35,842 bases of DNA from Magnetococcales bacterium (GTDB lineage Bacteria > Pseudomonadota > Magnetococcia > Magnetococcales > UBA8363), in NCBI GenBank assembly GCA_015228815.1, contig JADGCV010000038.1, positions 1 to 35,842 on the forward strand. The letters run 5' to 3'. Both the position numbers and the translations under genes were made by a program. Within the stretch, counting starts at the first letter, position 1. Each line of letters opens with the position of its first letter. Positions 22,675-32,042 of the stretch are shown here, in pieces. Under the pieces are notes generated by a model that was given only the letters and a program-made list of their open reading frames with translations, searched no databases and was not told where the DNA came from.

Positions 22675-25600
22675 ATGGCGGAAGATTCTGGATTGGTTAC
22701 TGGCGAACTCCAACACGGACAGAACGAGGAACGGCAAAATCTTGATGACCTGACGGTCTTGCAGGAGGTCCGAACCCAGGATCTTGGAGCCGAGGAAAAC
22801 ATATACGCCGATGGGGAAGGGGCCAATGATCAGGCCCTGGCAGCCAACATTCAGATGGGCAGCGATCGCGGGCGCACCGAGGATGGCTTTGTCGATGGTC
22901 TCAACGCCATGTCGGGGGGGATCATCGATGGATTGGAGGTCGGACAAACGGCGGCGACGGGCGATACCTTTGAAATACCCGAGCCGAATCTTGCCACTTC
23001 CCAACCCAGGTCGGAAGCGGAGGAAAATTCGGCGGAAGGGGTCGGATCCTCATCTGGAACCATTTCCGGGGAGGAAGGGTTGAACCTTGTCCCGGACCTG
23101 GAGGGAAATCCGGGAACCAGGTCGGTCGAAACGGAAAACGAGATCGATACCACCAGGCCAGGCGCCGACGCTTCTCCCGGAGAATCTGCCACCGCTTTCC
23201 CTGAAACGTCCGTCCCTGGACCGGGTATCGCTCCCCAACAGTCCGTGGCGACGGAAACGGTTCAAACTGGGAAAACGGTCGCCGATGCGGAGCCACCCGC
23301 CGCTGCAACGCAGACAGACCCGCCGCGACAAACTCCGGAAACACCTCCGGTTCAGGAAACGTCTGCCATCTCCGAACCCGAGCCCGCTTCCGTTCCAGCA
23401 CAAACGCCACGATCCACCCCTGAACCTGCCGCCGTGCCGATTTCCGAACCAGCGTCGGAACCTGTGCATACACCAGAGCCCGCTTCAGAGTCCGAACCGG
23501 TATCCGGGACAACGCTTGATCCAGAAGCGGAATCAGAGCCGGAAACGGAGCCCGAACCCGTGCCCGCGCCTGTGCCTGTGCCTGTGCCTGAACCCGAGCC
23601 CGAACCCGCGCCCGAACCCGCGCCTGTGCCTGAACCCGTGCCCACGCCTGTGCCCGAACCCGCGCCTGAGCCCGAACCAGAACCTGAGCCTGAACCCACG
23701 CCAGAGCCTGAGCCCGAACCAGAACCTGAGCCTGAACCCACGCCAGAGCCTGAGCCCGAACCAGAACCTGAGCCTGAACCCACGCCAGAGCCTGAGCCCG
23801 AACCAGAACCTGAGCCTGAACCCGCGCCAGAGTCAGAGCCTGAACCAGAGTCCGAGCCTATTGCCGATACAACCGCGGAAGCACCGGTAGTTGAAGTTGC
23901 CGATTCGAGCGGACTTGAAGATACGGCGATCGAATTAAATTTTTCCGCGGCTTTGAGCGATGTCGATGGTTCCGAATCGTTGTCCATAACCATTTCGGGT
24001 GTACCGGATGGCGCGGAATTGTCTTCCGGAATCGACAATGGCAATGGAACCTGGACTTTGGGTGCTGGCGATGTGGAGCATTTGACCATTACCCCGCCGG
24101 TTGACTCCGACGCCAATTTCACCCTTTCGGTAACGGCCACGGCCACTGAGATCAATGGTGGAGCGACGCGCAGTGTCACGGGTGTGGTTCATGTGGATGT
24201 TGCACCGGATGCCGACCCGCCTTCTCTCGTCGTCAATGATGCCACCGGGACCGAGGATACGCCGATTCCCCTGGATATTCTTGCAACGTTGGCCGATACC
24301 GATGGTTCCGAGTCACTGTCGATCACCATTTCAGGGCTTCCGGAGGGTGCGGAACTTTCGGCGGGGACACACAACGTCGATGGCACCTGGACCTTGAACG
24401 CCGGGGATCTTGAAGGTTTGGAGATCACGCCCCCCCATGATTCGGATGCCGATTTTACCCTGGGTGTGACTGCCACAAGCATTGATGGCAGTGATACCCG
24501 TACCGTCTCCGGGACCATCGATGTCTCGATCGTTCCCGATGCCGATCCGCCAACCCTGACACTTCAGGATGCGCATGGGGTCGAGGATCAGGCCATTCCC
24601 CTGAACATTCATGTCGAACTCAACGACAGCGACGGCTCCGAAAGCCTTTCCGGCAATATTGTCATCAGCAACGTTCCCGAAGGGGCGACCCTAAATCTGG
24701 GAGAAGCCGGTCCGGGAAACACATGGATTATTTCCCAGGAGGATCTTGCCGTTACGGAAACCAATGCCCAGGGAGATCCCATCTCCTGGGAGATTCCCGG
24801 ATTGACCATGACCCCAGCGGAGGATAGCGATGCTGATGTCAACCTGGGGGTATCGGTCTCGATTCGTGACGGGGATGATGTCCATACCGAAACCGGTGAA
24901 TTCCACATCGAACTGACGGCGGTCGCCGATCAGGCGGATATTGAAACCGGTATGGCCTCCGGAACCGAAGACAACGCCATCCCCCTGGACATCCAGTTTG
25001 CCCTTCAGGATCAGGATGGCTCCGAGTCTCTCTCGGGGAACATTGTCCTGACCCGGATTCCCGAAGGGGCGCAATTGAACGTCGGTGAGCCGGGTCCGGG
25101 TGACACATGGGTCATTTCTCAAGAAGATCTGCACGTTGTCGCCCGCAATGATCAGGGACAACCGGTGGCCTGGGAAATACCCGATCTTGCCATCACGCCA
25201 CCCGAGAACAGCGACCAGGATTTCAGCCTCGGCATTCGCATCGTCACCATGGAAGGAGATGAAGTTCGGGTGACCCACGGAGAAGTCGATGTCATCGTCA
25301 ATCCCGATGCCGACGAGGTTGCTTTCACAACTGCCAGCAGACCCACGGAAGTCCAACCGGAACCCAACGAACAGGAAGATCAAGGTTCCAAAGGCGGCGG
25401 GTCCAAAAGCGGCGGGTCCAAGGGGGGGGGATCCAAAAGCGGTGGGTCCGAGGGGGGTGGGTCACAGGACGGTGGATCCAAGGGGGGTGGATCAAAGAGC
25501 GGCGGGTCCGAGGGCAGTGGGTCACAGGACGGTGGATCCAAGATCGGTGGGTCCGAGGGGGGTGGGTCAACGGATGGCGGGTCCAAGGGAGGTGGGTCCA

Positions 25601-27195
25601 AGGGAGGTGGGTCCAAGGGAGGTGGGTCTCGGGACGGCGAATCACAAGGTGGTGGTTCAAAAGGTGGAGGATCCAGAAGTGGGGGATCCGCAGGAAGTGG
25701 TGATGTGATCGGCGAAGGCTCGACCGGTGGAGATCAAGGAACCGAGGTCGAACTGGACATTGGATTTGCTCTTGGTGACCAGGATGGTTCCGAAACATTG
25801 TCAGGAAACATCATTCTTACCGATGTTCCGGAGGGCGCCACCTTCAACATCGGACAGGCGGGTCCTGATCATACGTGGGAATTACCGCAATCGAACCTTT
25901 CCCAGACGGCGTTCAATGACAATGGTGCCCCTGTTGCCTGGAATATTCCAGGATTGAAGGTCAACCTTCCCGAGGGGGTCGATGACAACTTCAATCTGGG
26001 GATCCGGATCACCACGCTGGATGGCAACGATATTCAAGTCACCGAAGGCCAGATCGCCGTCGATGTTTTTGCCGACGCCGATTCGCAACCGGCCATACCC
26101 GAAGATGATGGAGGATCCAAGGAGGAAAGCTCTCAAGGGAGCGGGTCGAAGGATGGAGGCTCTCAAGGGGGCGGGTCCAAAAGCGGCGGGTCCAAGGACG
26201 GTGGCTCCCAGAGCGGCGGCGGGTCCAAAAGCGGTGGCTCCCAGAGCGATGGTGGCTCCAAAGGCGGTGGTTCCAAGGGCGACGGCGGTGATGCCGATAC
26301 CCAGATCGTTACTGTAGGTGAAGGGGATGATGTATTGGAAGTGACCGTTGCCCATCAAGGAAACGGCACCGACTGCCTGTTCGAGGTCTACATCGACGGA
26401 GAAGCCATTGCGGGTGGACCGTTCTCAGCTGAAGCGGTTCAAAGCCAGGGGGAATGGGAAACGTTCCGTTTCGAAGGGGTCGATTTGGGAGATGGATCGC
26501 GGGTCATTTCCATCGAATCGGTCGATGATGGCGGCAACCAGGTACTGGTGGACAAGATTGCCATCAATGGAGAGGAAATCCAGGCGGAAGAAGGGGCCGA
26601 CTGGGACAATGGCGATGCCAATGTTCTGGGAGGCGATGCGGTTCATGTCCACCAGGGGGAAGAAATCCATTTCAATCTGAACCTGGACGACCCGGAAGAT
26701 CATGAGCAATCTCAATCGGGGGGGGCCGATGTCGATGAAGTGGAAGACCAGGGTGAAGCGGACGGTTCGGGGGGTGAGGTTGCCGGTCTGAATCTTGTGG
26801 GCGGCAGTGGCCATGATGTTTTGACGGGCGCCGCGGGCGATGACACGATCACTGGAGGGAGCGGGGATGATGTCCTGGGGGGAGGAGCGGGAGAGGATTG
26901 GCTGATGGGTGGCGAGGGAAACGATCTTTTCATCTTTGGTGATGGGGATGGCCTGGATTATGTCGATGGTGGCACGGGAGATGGCTGGCTGGATGCCATT
27001 CACTTGGAGAATGTTTCAGGTGGTCCGACGGACAACATGGAAAGCGTGGGCGACTGGACTTTGGATTCCGACAGCGCCTACACGATGGATGGCGATGGCA
27101 GCATCATTTTCGACGATCCCAACGCATCGGGGACCATCACCCTCGAAGACGGTTCCACCATCGAGTTTTCCAACATCGACCAGATTCAATGGTAG
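22675..27195 (+). CDS. giant type I-secreted adhesin-like RTX protein
   Basis: A 1506-residue acidic repeat protein without an N-terminal signal peptide, as expected for type I export. Order: unique acidic N-terminus (1-230); Pro-Glu rich stalk (about 235-397); four cadherin/VCBS-like repeats of about 110-130 residues with 'EDTAI.L.F...L.D.DGSESL.ITISG.P.GA' motifs (about 400-885); (GGGSK)n linker (about 903-1012); a fifth repeat (about 1020-1140); a second Gly-Ser-Lys linker; a carbohydrate-binding-like beta domain with [13 protein letters not shown] and [10 protein letters not shown] (about 1205-1310); RTX nonapeptides ([10 protein letters not shown]..., about 1376-1425) and a C-terminal secretion-signal-like domain. 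It probably binds surfaces or polysaccharide. It faces the RTX locus convergently, and its own exporter is not adjacent unless it uses that damaged one. Confidence 0.8.
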   Translation: MAEDSGLVTGELQHGQNEERQNLDDLTVLQEVRTQDLGAEENIYADGEGANDQALAANIQMGSDRGRTEDGFVDGLNAMSGGIIDGLEVGQTAATGDTFEIPEPNLATSQPRSEAEENSAEGVGSSSGTISGEEGLNLVPDLEGNPGTRSVETENEIDTTRPGADASPGESATAFPETSVPGPGIAPQQSVATETVQTGKTVADAEPPAAATQTDPPRQTPETPPVQETSAISEPEPASVPAQTPRSTPEPAAVPISEPASEPVHTPEPASESEPVSGTTLDPEAESEPETEPEPVPAPVPVPVPEPEPEPAPEPAPVPEPVPTPVPEPAPEPEPEPEPEPTPEPEPEPEPEPEPTPEPEPEPEPEPEPTPEPEPEPEPEPEPAPESEPEPESEPIADTTAEAPVVEVADSSGLEDTAIELNFSAALSDVDGSESLSITISGVPDGAELSSGIDNGNGTWTLGAGDVEHLTITPPVDSDANFTLSVTATATEINGGATRSVTGVVHVDVAPDADPPSLVVNDATGTEDTPIPLDILATLADTDGSESLSITISGLPEGAELSAGTHNVDGTWTLNAGDLEGLEITPPHDSDADFTLGVTATSIDGSDTRTVSGTIDVSIVPDADPPTLTLQDAHGVEDQAIPLNIHVELNDSDGSESLSGNIVISNVPEGATLNLGEAGPGNTWIISQEDLAVTETNAQGDPISWEIPGLTMTPAEDSDADVNLGVSVSIRDGDDVHTETGEFHIELTAVADQADIETGMASGTEDNAIPLDIQFALQDQDGSESLSGNIVLTRIPEGAQLNVGEPGPGDTWVISQEDLHVVARNDQGQPVAWEIPDLAITPPENSDQDFSLGIRIVTMEGDEVRVTHGEVDVIVNPDADEVAFTTASRPTEVQPEPNEQEDQGSKGGGSKSGGSKGGGSKSGGSEGGGSQDGGSKGGGSKSGGSEGSGSQDGGSKIGGSEGGGSTDGGSKGGGSKGGGSKGGGSRDGESQGGGSKGGGSRSGGSAGSGDVIGEGSTGGDQGTEVELDIGFALGDQDGSETLSGNIILTDVPEGATFNIGQAGPDHTWELPQSNLSQTAFNDNGAPVAWNIPGLKVNLPEGVDDNFNLGIRITTLDGNDIQVTEGQIAVDVFADADSQPAIPEDDGGSKEESSQGSGSKDGGSQGGGSKSGGSKDGGSQSGGGSKSGGSQSDGGSKGGGSKGDGGDADTQIVTVGEGDDVLEVTVAHQGNGTDCLFEVYIDGEAIAGGPFSAEAVQSQGEWETFRFEGVDLGDGSRVISIESVDDGGNQVLVDKIAINGEEIQAEEGADWDNGDANVLGGDAVHVHQGEEIHFNLNLDDPEDHEQSQSGGADVDEVEDQGEADGSGGEVAGLNLVGGSGHDVLTGAAGDDTITGGSGDDVLGGGAGEDWLMGGEGNDLFIFGDGDGLDYVDGGTGDGWLDAIHLENVSGGPTDNMESVGDWTLDSDSAYTMDGDGSIIFDDPNASGTITLEDGSTIEFSNIDQIQW
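23665..23828 (+). repeat. 42-bp tandem repeat encoding the Pro-Glu stalk
   Basis: Three nearly identical 42-bp units (23701-23742, 23743-23784, 23785-23826) and one partial unit before them encode [14 protein letters not shown]-type stretches. The length is a multiple of three, so recombination changes stalk length without a frameshift. The antisense reading frame is an artificial Gly-Ser run. Confidence 0.85.
25384..25710 (+). repeat. Gly-Ser-Lys linker repeats in the adhesin gene
   Basis: About 23 short units of 12-15 bp encode GGGSK, GGSQD and GGSEG pentapeptides in a row. A second shorter block lies at 26110-26290. The composition implies a flexible, non-folded spacer between beta-domains. 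A run of nine G is present at 25422-25430. Confidence 0.8.
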
Positions 27196-27213
27196 GTTCT
27201 TCGTAAGCGACAA

Positions 27214-27241
27214 ACGAACCCCAGGGTTTTCGTCATTTTTT
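27214..27241 (+). terminator. probable terminator of the adhesin gene
   Basis: ACGAACCC and GGGTTTTCGT form an imperfect stem with a small bulge, followed by TCATTTTTT ending at 27241. It lies 18 bp after the adhesin stop, in the gap between convergent genes. Confidence 0.45.
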
Positions 27242-27298
27242 CTATCCAGAGAAATCCAAGGTCACCGGAACCCAATGAAAATATAATAGTATATATCA

Positions 27299-28684
27299 TC
27301 ACTTGACATTTTTGCGACCATGGCACGGATTGGGATCCAGCCAGAGCGAAAAAGGAGATCGCCATCCCTGGGCATCCAGTTCGTAATAAAACAGATTGCC
27401 ATTCACCTCCATGAATTCGTAATAACTGTCCTCAAATTCACAGGTGACCTTCCATGTCCTGGGATCTAATTTCTGTACTCGAACAATATATGGGTTAATA
27501 CTTCCCATATTGAATCGAGGATTGCGCATCAACAACCACAGATCATCCCCATGCGCCAACATTTTCGCCGCCGGTTCCGGGCTTCTCCATACTTCGTGCC
27601 ATCTTAATTGACCCGCGGTATCGGGTTGATAGGAATAGAGCCCCTGGGTCGGAATCTTCCAATCATAATTTTTGTCGAATATTTCATACGCCACCATTGA
27701 ATGATTCCATCCGCCCGGAGGAGGGTACATCCGTTCCGAACGTAGCATCAACATCAAATCTTTTTGGATATGAATCGTTGGAACTTCTCCCGTATCATCA
27801 TGAACCCCATCCGCAACAATTGGCAGTTCCGTAACGCTCCCTTGGCGAAATCCTTGATCTACCGGCAACAGGCCCACCACATTCTTCCGATCGTCAACCG
27901 GCTTGCGTTCCCAATACTTGGACGAAGCAAATGTACCCACGAGATTTTTTTCGTCCTTCCATCGCAATCCTCTGCCGATGGCACCAACCCATTCGTTCTT
28001 TTCCACCCCAAAATTGACCAGGATTGTTTGATACTCGAAATCATCCGGAAACTTGACCCACATTCTGTCAAACTGGTTGCCGCCCCGCTCCGGAGCCGGT
28101 TCGTCCGATCCATACCCGGGCCAATAAACAGCCACCTTTTTCCCATCCGGCGACCATTCCAGGAGCAGTCCCAGATTGGATACCAGATGGATACTGTTAT
28201 CCTTCATGCGAAAAAGAACTGTCCCCCGTTGGATGACAAAAGGTTCCAACTGCAACATGTTCTTCGTGAACACCTCCATCCCATCCGGGGAACAGGTCAT
28301 GAAAAATCCCGGCCCTCCGTTCAGCGGTGGAACCTGGAACCTGGGCAGTGGAATCACCGCTCCAGTCTCGATATGCCGCCAGTACCAACGCGATCCGACA
28401 AGCGCGATCACTGCCTTTTGACCACAAGGCTCTACCCGAAGAACGTGTCGCACCAAAAGCGTTCGTCCGTTGGCATCTTTCGCGAGGGGTGGAAACAAAA
28501 TTGAATCACCCTTCATACCATGAAAACTCATCCCTGATGTCGCATCCCCTTCCCCTGTGACCGTCCCTGCCGGCGCAGAGGATTGTCCCTCTTTTCCATC
28601 GGCATCGGAAGAATCAATCCAAAGGCTACCAGAAAGAGATATGATCAAGGCGAATATGATAAAAATATTATTAACGGCGGTCAT
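27299..28684 (-). CDS. secreted beta-propeller-like protein of unknown function
   Basis: A 461-residue protein with an N-terminal hydrophobic signal (MTAVNNIFIIFALIISLSGS). The rest is rich in Trp, Tyr and Gly and has two PD40/TolB-like 'SPDG' turns (CSPDGMEVF; LEWSPDGKKVAVYW), typical of propeller blades, and a C-terminal 'YYEFMEVNGNLFYYELD'. I cannot name a family. The ATG at 28684 has a strong AAGGAGG site 5 nt upstream; the open frame extends 51 codons further but over the preceding gene's end. It follows the acyltransferase gene by 97 bp and is probably the last gene of the RTX locus. A role in surface display or sensing is only inference. Confidence 0.65.
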   Translation of the reverse strand: MTAVNNIFIIFALIISLSGSLWIDSSDADGKEGQSSAPAGTVTGEGDATSGMSFHGMKGDSILFPPLAKDANGRTLLVRHVLRVEPCGQKAVIALVGSRWYWRHIETGAVIPLPRFQVPPLNGGPGFFMTCSPDGMEVFTKNMLQLEPFVIQRGTVLFRMKDNSIHLVSNLGLLLEWSPDGKKVAVYWPGYGSDEPAPERGGNQFDRMWVKFPDDFEYQTILVNFGVEKNEWVGAIGRGLRWKDEKNLVGTFASSKYWERKPVDDRKNVVGLLPVDQGFRQGSVTELPIVADGVHDDTGEVPTIHIQKDLMLMLRSERMYPPPGGWNHSMVAYEIFDKNYDWKIPTQGLYSYQPDTAGQLRWHEVWRSPEPAAKMLAHGDDLWLLMRNPRFNMGSINPYIVRVQKLDPRTWKVTCEFEDSYYEFMEVNGNLFYYELDAQGWRSPFSLWLDPNPCHGRKNVK

Positions 28685-28781
28685 ATGTGCCTCCTTATCG
28701 ATTCCGATATTTATAATCTTTCCAAAAACATTCCGGGAAAAATTACCCCTTCCAGGACTCAATCCCCAACACACCTGGTCG

Positions 28782-29327
28782 TCAATTTTCCCTGGCCATC
28801 GCCCCAGAATCCAGATGCACCGAGTCCCCTTGAGCATTCAATAATTCCAATGGGTTGGTCTTTCCCCCCTCCCACAAGACAACGTCAATTCCAACCCTCG
28901 ACCGTGATGGACGCAATATCTTACCTTTCTCATTTCGGAAAACTTTCCCAATCAGATCGGACAAGACATGCCCCTCCCCACCAAAGGGGGCCACAATGTC
29001 AACGATCCATAAGTTCTCGCCACAATGCCAATCACGGGATCGAAGATGCATCAGGCTATGGATCAATCCCTTTTCCGCCTCGTCCGAAAGCCATGCCCAT
29101 GTCACAAAGGCAACGGGGACATTGTCCTTGACATAGAGCTTGAACTGGCGACGACGAATGGGTTCCATCACCAAATCTTCAATCACCCCCACTTCCCACC
29201 GTCGATGTCCAGGCGATTTACTCATCAACCAGATTGCTTTTCCCAGGATCGACGCAGCGTCGGCATGCAAGGAAATGGCTTGTGGATCACCTTGAGAACT
29301 CTTTTCGTTCACTTTGACAATCTCCAT
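28782..29327 (-). CDS. RTX toxin-activating lysine acyltransferase (HlyC-type)
   Basis: A 181-residue member of the toxin-activating lysine acyltransferase family, which uses acyl-ACP to fatty-acylate Lys residues of RTX proteins in the cytoplasm. The family core is clear: LGKAIWLMSKSPGHRRW with the catalytic His41 (HlyC His23), then YVKDNVPVAFVTWAWLSDEAEKGL, and LWIVDIVAPFGG with Asp110 (HlyC Asp92). Its length is like HlyC. The ATG at 29327 has only a weak GGA site. It lies 128 bp after the HlyD remnant. Finding it beside an RTX protein lacking a recognisable pore-forming domain is unusual; the target may be that protein or the plus-strand adhesin. Confidence 0.85.
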   Translation of the reverse strand: MEIVKVNEKSSQGDPQAISLHADAASILGKAIWLMSKSPGHRRWEVGVIEDLVMEPIRRRQFKLYVKDNVPVAFVTWAWLSDEAEKGLIHSLMHLRSRDWHCGENLWIVDIVAPFGGEGHVLSDLIGKVFRNEKGKILRPSRSRVGIDVVLWEGGKTNPLELLNAQGDSVHLDSGAMAREN

Positions 29328-29455
29328 TTCATATCCATTAAAATGATCCCTCAGATCGCCCCATCGGACAAGGGTAATCGATCATCAGAAAGAATCTATG
29401 AGGATCACGGCAACTTGTCAATCATGATCAGTAACGAAGAAATGATATTACAATC

Positions 29456-30243
29456 TTAGTTTTCACGAAAACTATTCGACTGAATCTGCATCAATGGCGC
29501 CAGCAGGTATTCAATGAGTTGCCGATCCCCGATGGTAATATCGGCCGTCACCGTCATGCCTGGCGTCAAGGAAACATCCTTCTCACGGGTCCGGAAAAAG
29601 GCGCGTTCCAGTTCAATCCGGGCAGGAAATACCATCCCCAGAGTATCATTCGCCACCGAATCACTGGAAATCGTGACCACATGACCCGTAATGGTCCCAT
29701 ACTTGGTATAAGGAAAAGCATCAACCTTGACCGCGGCAGTCAATGAGGGAGTGACAAAGCCGATATCCTTGTTCAGGATCATGACTTCCACTTCCACTTT
29801 CTCTCCGATCGGGACGATTACAAGAAGATTCTGGGCTGGAGTCACCACCCAGGGTATGGACCGCAAGTTGCTGCACCAATCCGGTCACGGGAGCGGTCAA
29901 AAATTGCCGTTCCAATCGTTTGCGGGCTTTTTCCAACTCCTGCCTGCCCCCTGCCTTGCGCCGTTCCGCCTCCAACAGTCGATGCAGCACATCCTGACGA
30001 AACTGAGCTTCCGTGTGATGGCGCGATTCCTTCAATCCTTCCAGGGCCAACCGAGCCTGTTCCATCCGCCCTTCTTGACTCTGCAATTCACCATGAATTT
30101 CGATTCGTTCCTCTTCGGCCTCATAATAGATCAACCATGAACCATATCCACTTTCGGCCAACTTTTTTCGTGCCGCCACCCGCTTCTCGACCAGAGGAAG
30201 ACGTTGCCGCATTTTTTCCCTTTCGGAGCGGATCATCTTGATT
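29456..30243 (-). pseudogene. remnant of HlyD-family membrane fusion protein
   Basis: The C-terminal and coiled-coil parts of the type I secretion adaptor are present, in two frames. The first (from about 30243) encodes the helical hairpin '[20 protein letters not shown]' up to 'LTAPVTGLVQQLAVHTLGG'. A small indel at about 29841-29852 then shifts the frame, and the second frame continues 'VVTPAQNLLVIVP' to the end (IEYLLAPLMQ). The expected GGVVTP needs a few more bases in the GGTG-rich stretch, consistent with a short deletion. The N-terminus with its transmembrane helix (roughly 170-200 residues) is missing, and the remainder is joined to the ABC gene. As written it cannot form an adaptor. 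Confidence 0.8.
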
Positions 30244-32042
30244 TTCCTGCAACACCACCCCGATTTGTCGCCGCAACCATGCCGGATCCACCATGATCAG
30301 ATCGACGCCATCCACCAAAACCATGCCGGATCCACCATGATCAGATCGACGCCATCCACCAAAACCCGTCCGCTCTCGGGAACGAACAGCCTCTGCATCA
30401 GTTTGACCAGGGTGCTTTTGCCAGATCCCGAAGAACCCACAACCCCCACGATCTGGCCCGGGGCCACATCCAGAGAGATCTGACGCAAGATTTCACGGCC
30501 ACCCGGATGATAGCGGAAGGTGACCGCATCAAAACGGACCTGTCCCTTGATCCCCGGCAAAGAGGTTCGTCCCTTCCCCGCCACCGGTTCGGTGGGGGTA
30601 TTGAGCAGATCGCCCAATCGTTCCAGGGAAATCCGGACCTGTTGAAATTCCTGCCATAAGGAGGCAATCCGCAAGATGGGACCACTGACACGCCCGGAAA
30701 GCATGTTGAAGGCCACCAGTTGCCCCAAGGTCAGGGTGTTCTCAAGAACCATGTAGGCGCCAAACCAAAGAACCAGGGCCGTGCCCACTTTATTGACAAG
30801 ACTGGCGCACTGATTGGCAATATTTCCCAGGTGCGACGACCGAAAACTGGAATGGACATATCCAGCGAGTTGTTTTTCCCAGTGGGAGCGCATCTGGGGT
30901 TCCACCGCAAGCGATTTGATGGTTTCCACGCCAGCGACCGCCTCGACCAGGAACGACTGGTTTTCAGCCCCTCGTCTGAATTTGTCATCCAATCGGCGAC
31001 GAAGTATCGGTGTGACAATCAGGGACAGCAGAACATAAAAAGGAATGGTTCCCATCACCACCCACGTCAGCAGGGGGGCATAATAAAACATGACCCACAA
31101 AAAAACAAAAGTGAAAAACAAATCCAAGACCAGCGTCAAGGCCGACCCGGTAAGAAAATTGCGTATATTTTCCAACTCGCGAACCCGGGCTACCGTATCA
31201 CCAATGCGCCTCGCCCCAAAATAGGCCATGGGAAGGTTGGTAAGGTGGCGAAAAAGGGCCGCTCCCAATTCAACGTCAACCCGATTGGTCGTATGAGAAA
31301 AAATATAAGTGCGCAACCCCCCCAACAGACTCTCGAAGAGGGAAATGAGCATCAGGCCAACGATCATGACGTGAAGCGTGGTATAACCATGATGCACCAG
31401 GACTTTGTCGATCACTACCTGGAAAAAAAGCGGCATCACCAGGGCAAACAGTTGCAAAAAAAATGAAGCCAACATCACCTCGCCGAAAAGACGGCGATGT
31501 TTGACGATTGCAGGAATGAACCAGGTGACATCGAAACGACGCGCCGCCCCTGTTGCCTGGGCACGGGAAACCAACAGGAGCAGATCTCCTTGCCACCGTT
31601 CCTCAAAGGCATTGCGCGACAGAGACACCGGACGACCATGAAGCGGATCATGAAGCAGTACCATGTCCGCGGCCACCTTGGCCAGGATCACAAAGTGTCC
31701 CTCATGGAACCGGGCAATGGCGGGCAATGGGGTTGTTTCCAGCCGTTCCCAAGTGGAAACAAGATGCCTGGCCTTGACATCATGACGCTTGGCACATCGC
31801 AACATGTCTTCCATGGTAAAAAAACCATCCGCTGGACCGTGTTCATGACGCAAATGATCCGGATCGGCGGCCAACCCCAAGGCGCGAAACATCAGCGCCA
31901 GACACGCAAGCCCTGTATCGATCCCTTCTTCCGAGGTGGCACGGGCGGAAGACACTGGCGCAACCATCTCTCCTTTTTCACGGGTCCTGTCCTGGTCGGA
32001 AACGGAAGGACCTTGAGGGAGAGAAGGCAACTCAGGGGACAT
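30244..32042 (-). pseudogene. type I secretion ABC transporter, truncated and frameshifted
   Basis: An RTX-type exporter of 581 readable codons (to a stop at 30297). N-terminal C39-like domain: DTGLAC at residues 42-47 has Thr instead of the catalytic Cys, as in HlyB-type non-peptidase domains. The exporter transmembrane region follows (LASFFLQLFALVMPLFFQVVIDKVLV, and others), then the nucleotide-binding domain with Walker [10 protein letters not shown] (536-544). A 44-bp tandem duplication then shifts the frame. Corrected, the protein reads [27 protein letters not shown], then joins HlyD sequence, so the ABC signature, Walker B and H-loop are absent. The ATG at 32042 overlaps the RTX gene stop by 11 bp. 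Confidence 0.85.
30277..30364 (-). repeat. perfect 44-bp tandem duplication in the ABC gene
   Basis: Positions 30277-30320 and 30321-30364 are identical 44-mers beginning CCATGCCGGATCC. The length is not a multiple of three, so the copy disrupts the reading frame just after DLIMVDPAW of the ATPase domain. Perfect identity suggests a recent event or an assembly artefact. Confidence 0.95.

Noticed and set aside
23352-24179. 275-codon minus-strand Gly-Ser repeat ORF
   Set aside because: It is the reverse reading of the Pro-Glu stalk repeats.
25384-25710. CRISPR-like short repeats
   Set aside because: Units are 12-15 bp, in frame, without unique spacers, and encode a Gly-Ser-Lys linker.
30121-30324. 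67-codon minus-strand ORF as a separate small gene
   Set aside because: It is the frame-restored piece of the ABC ATPase after the 44-bp duplication, read into out-of-frame HlyD sequence.
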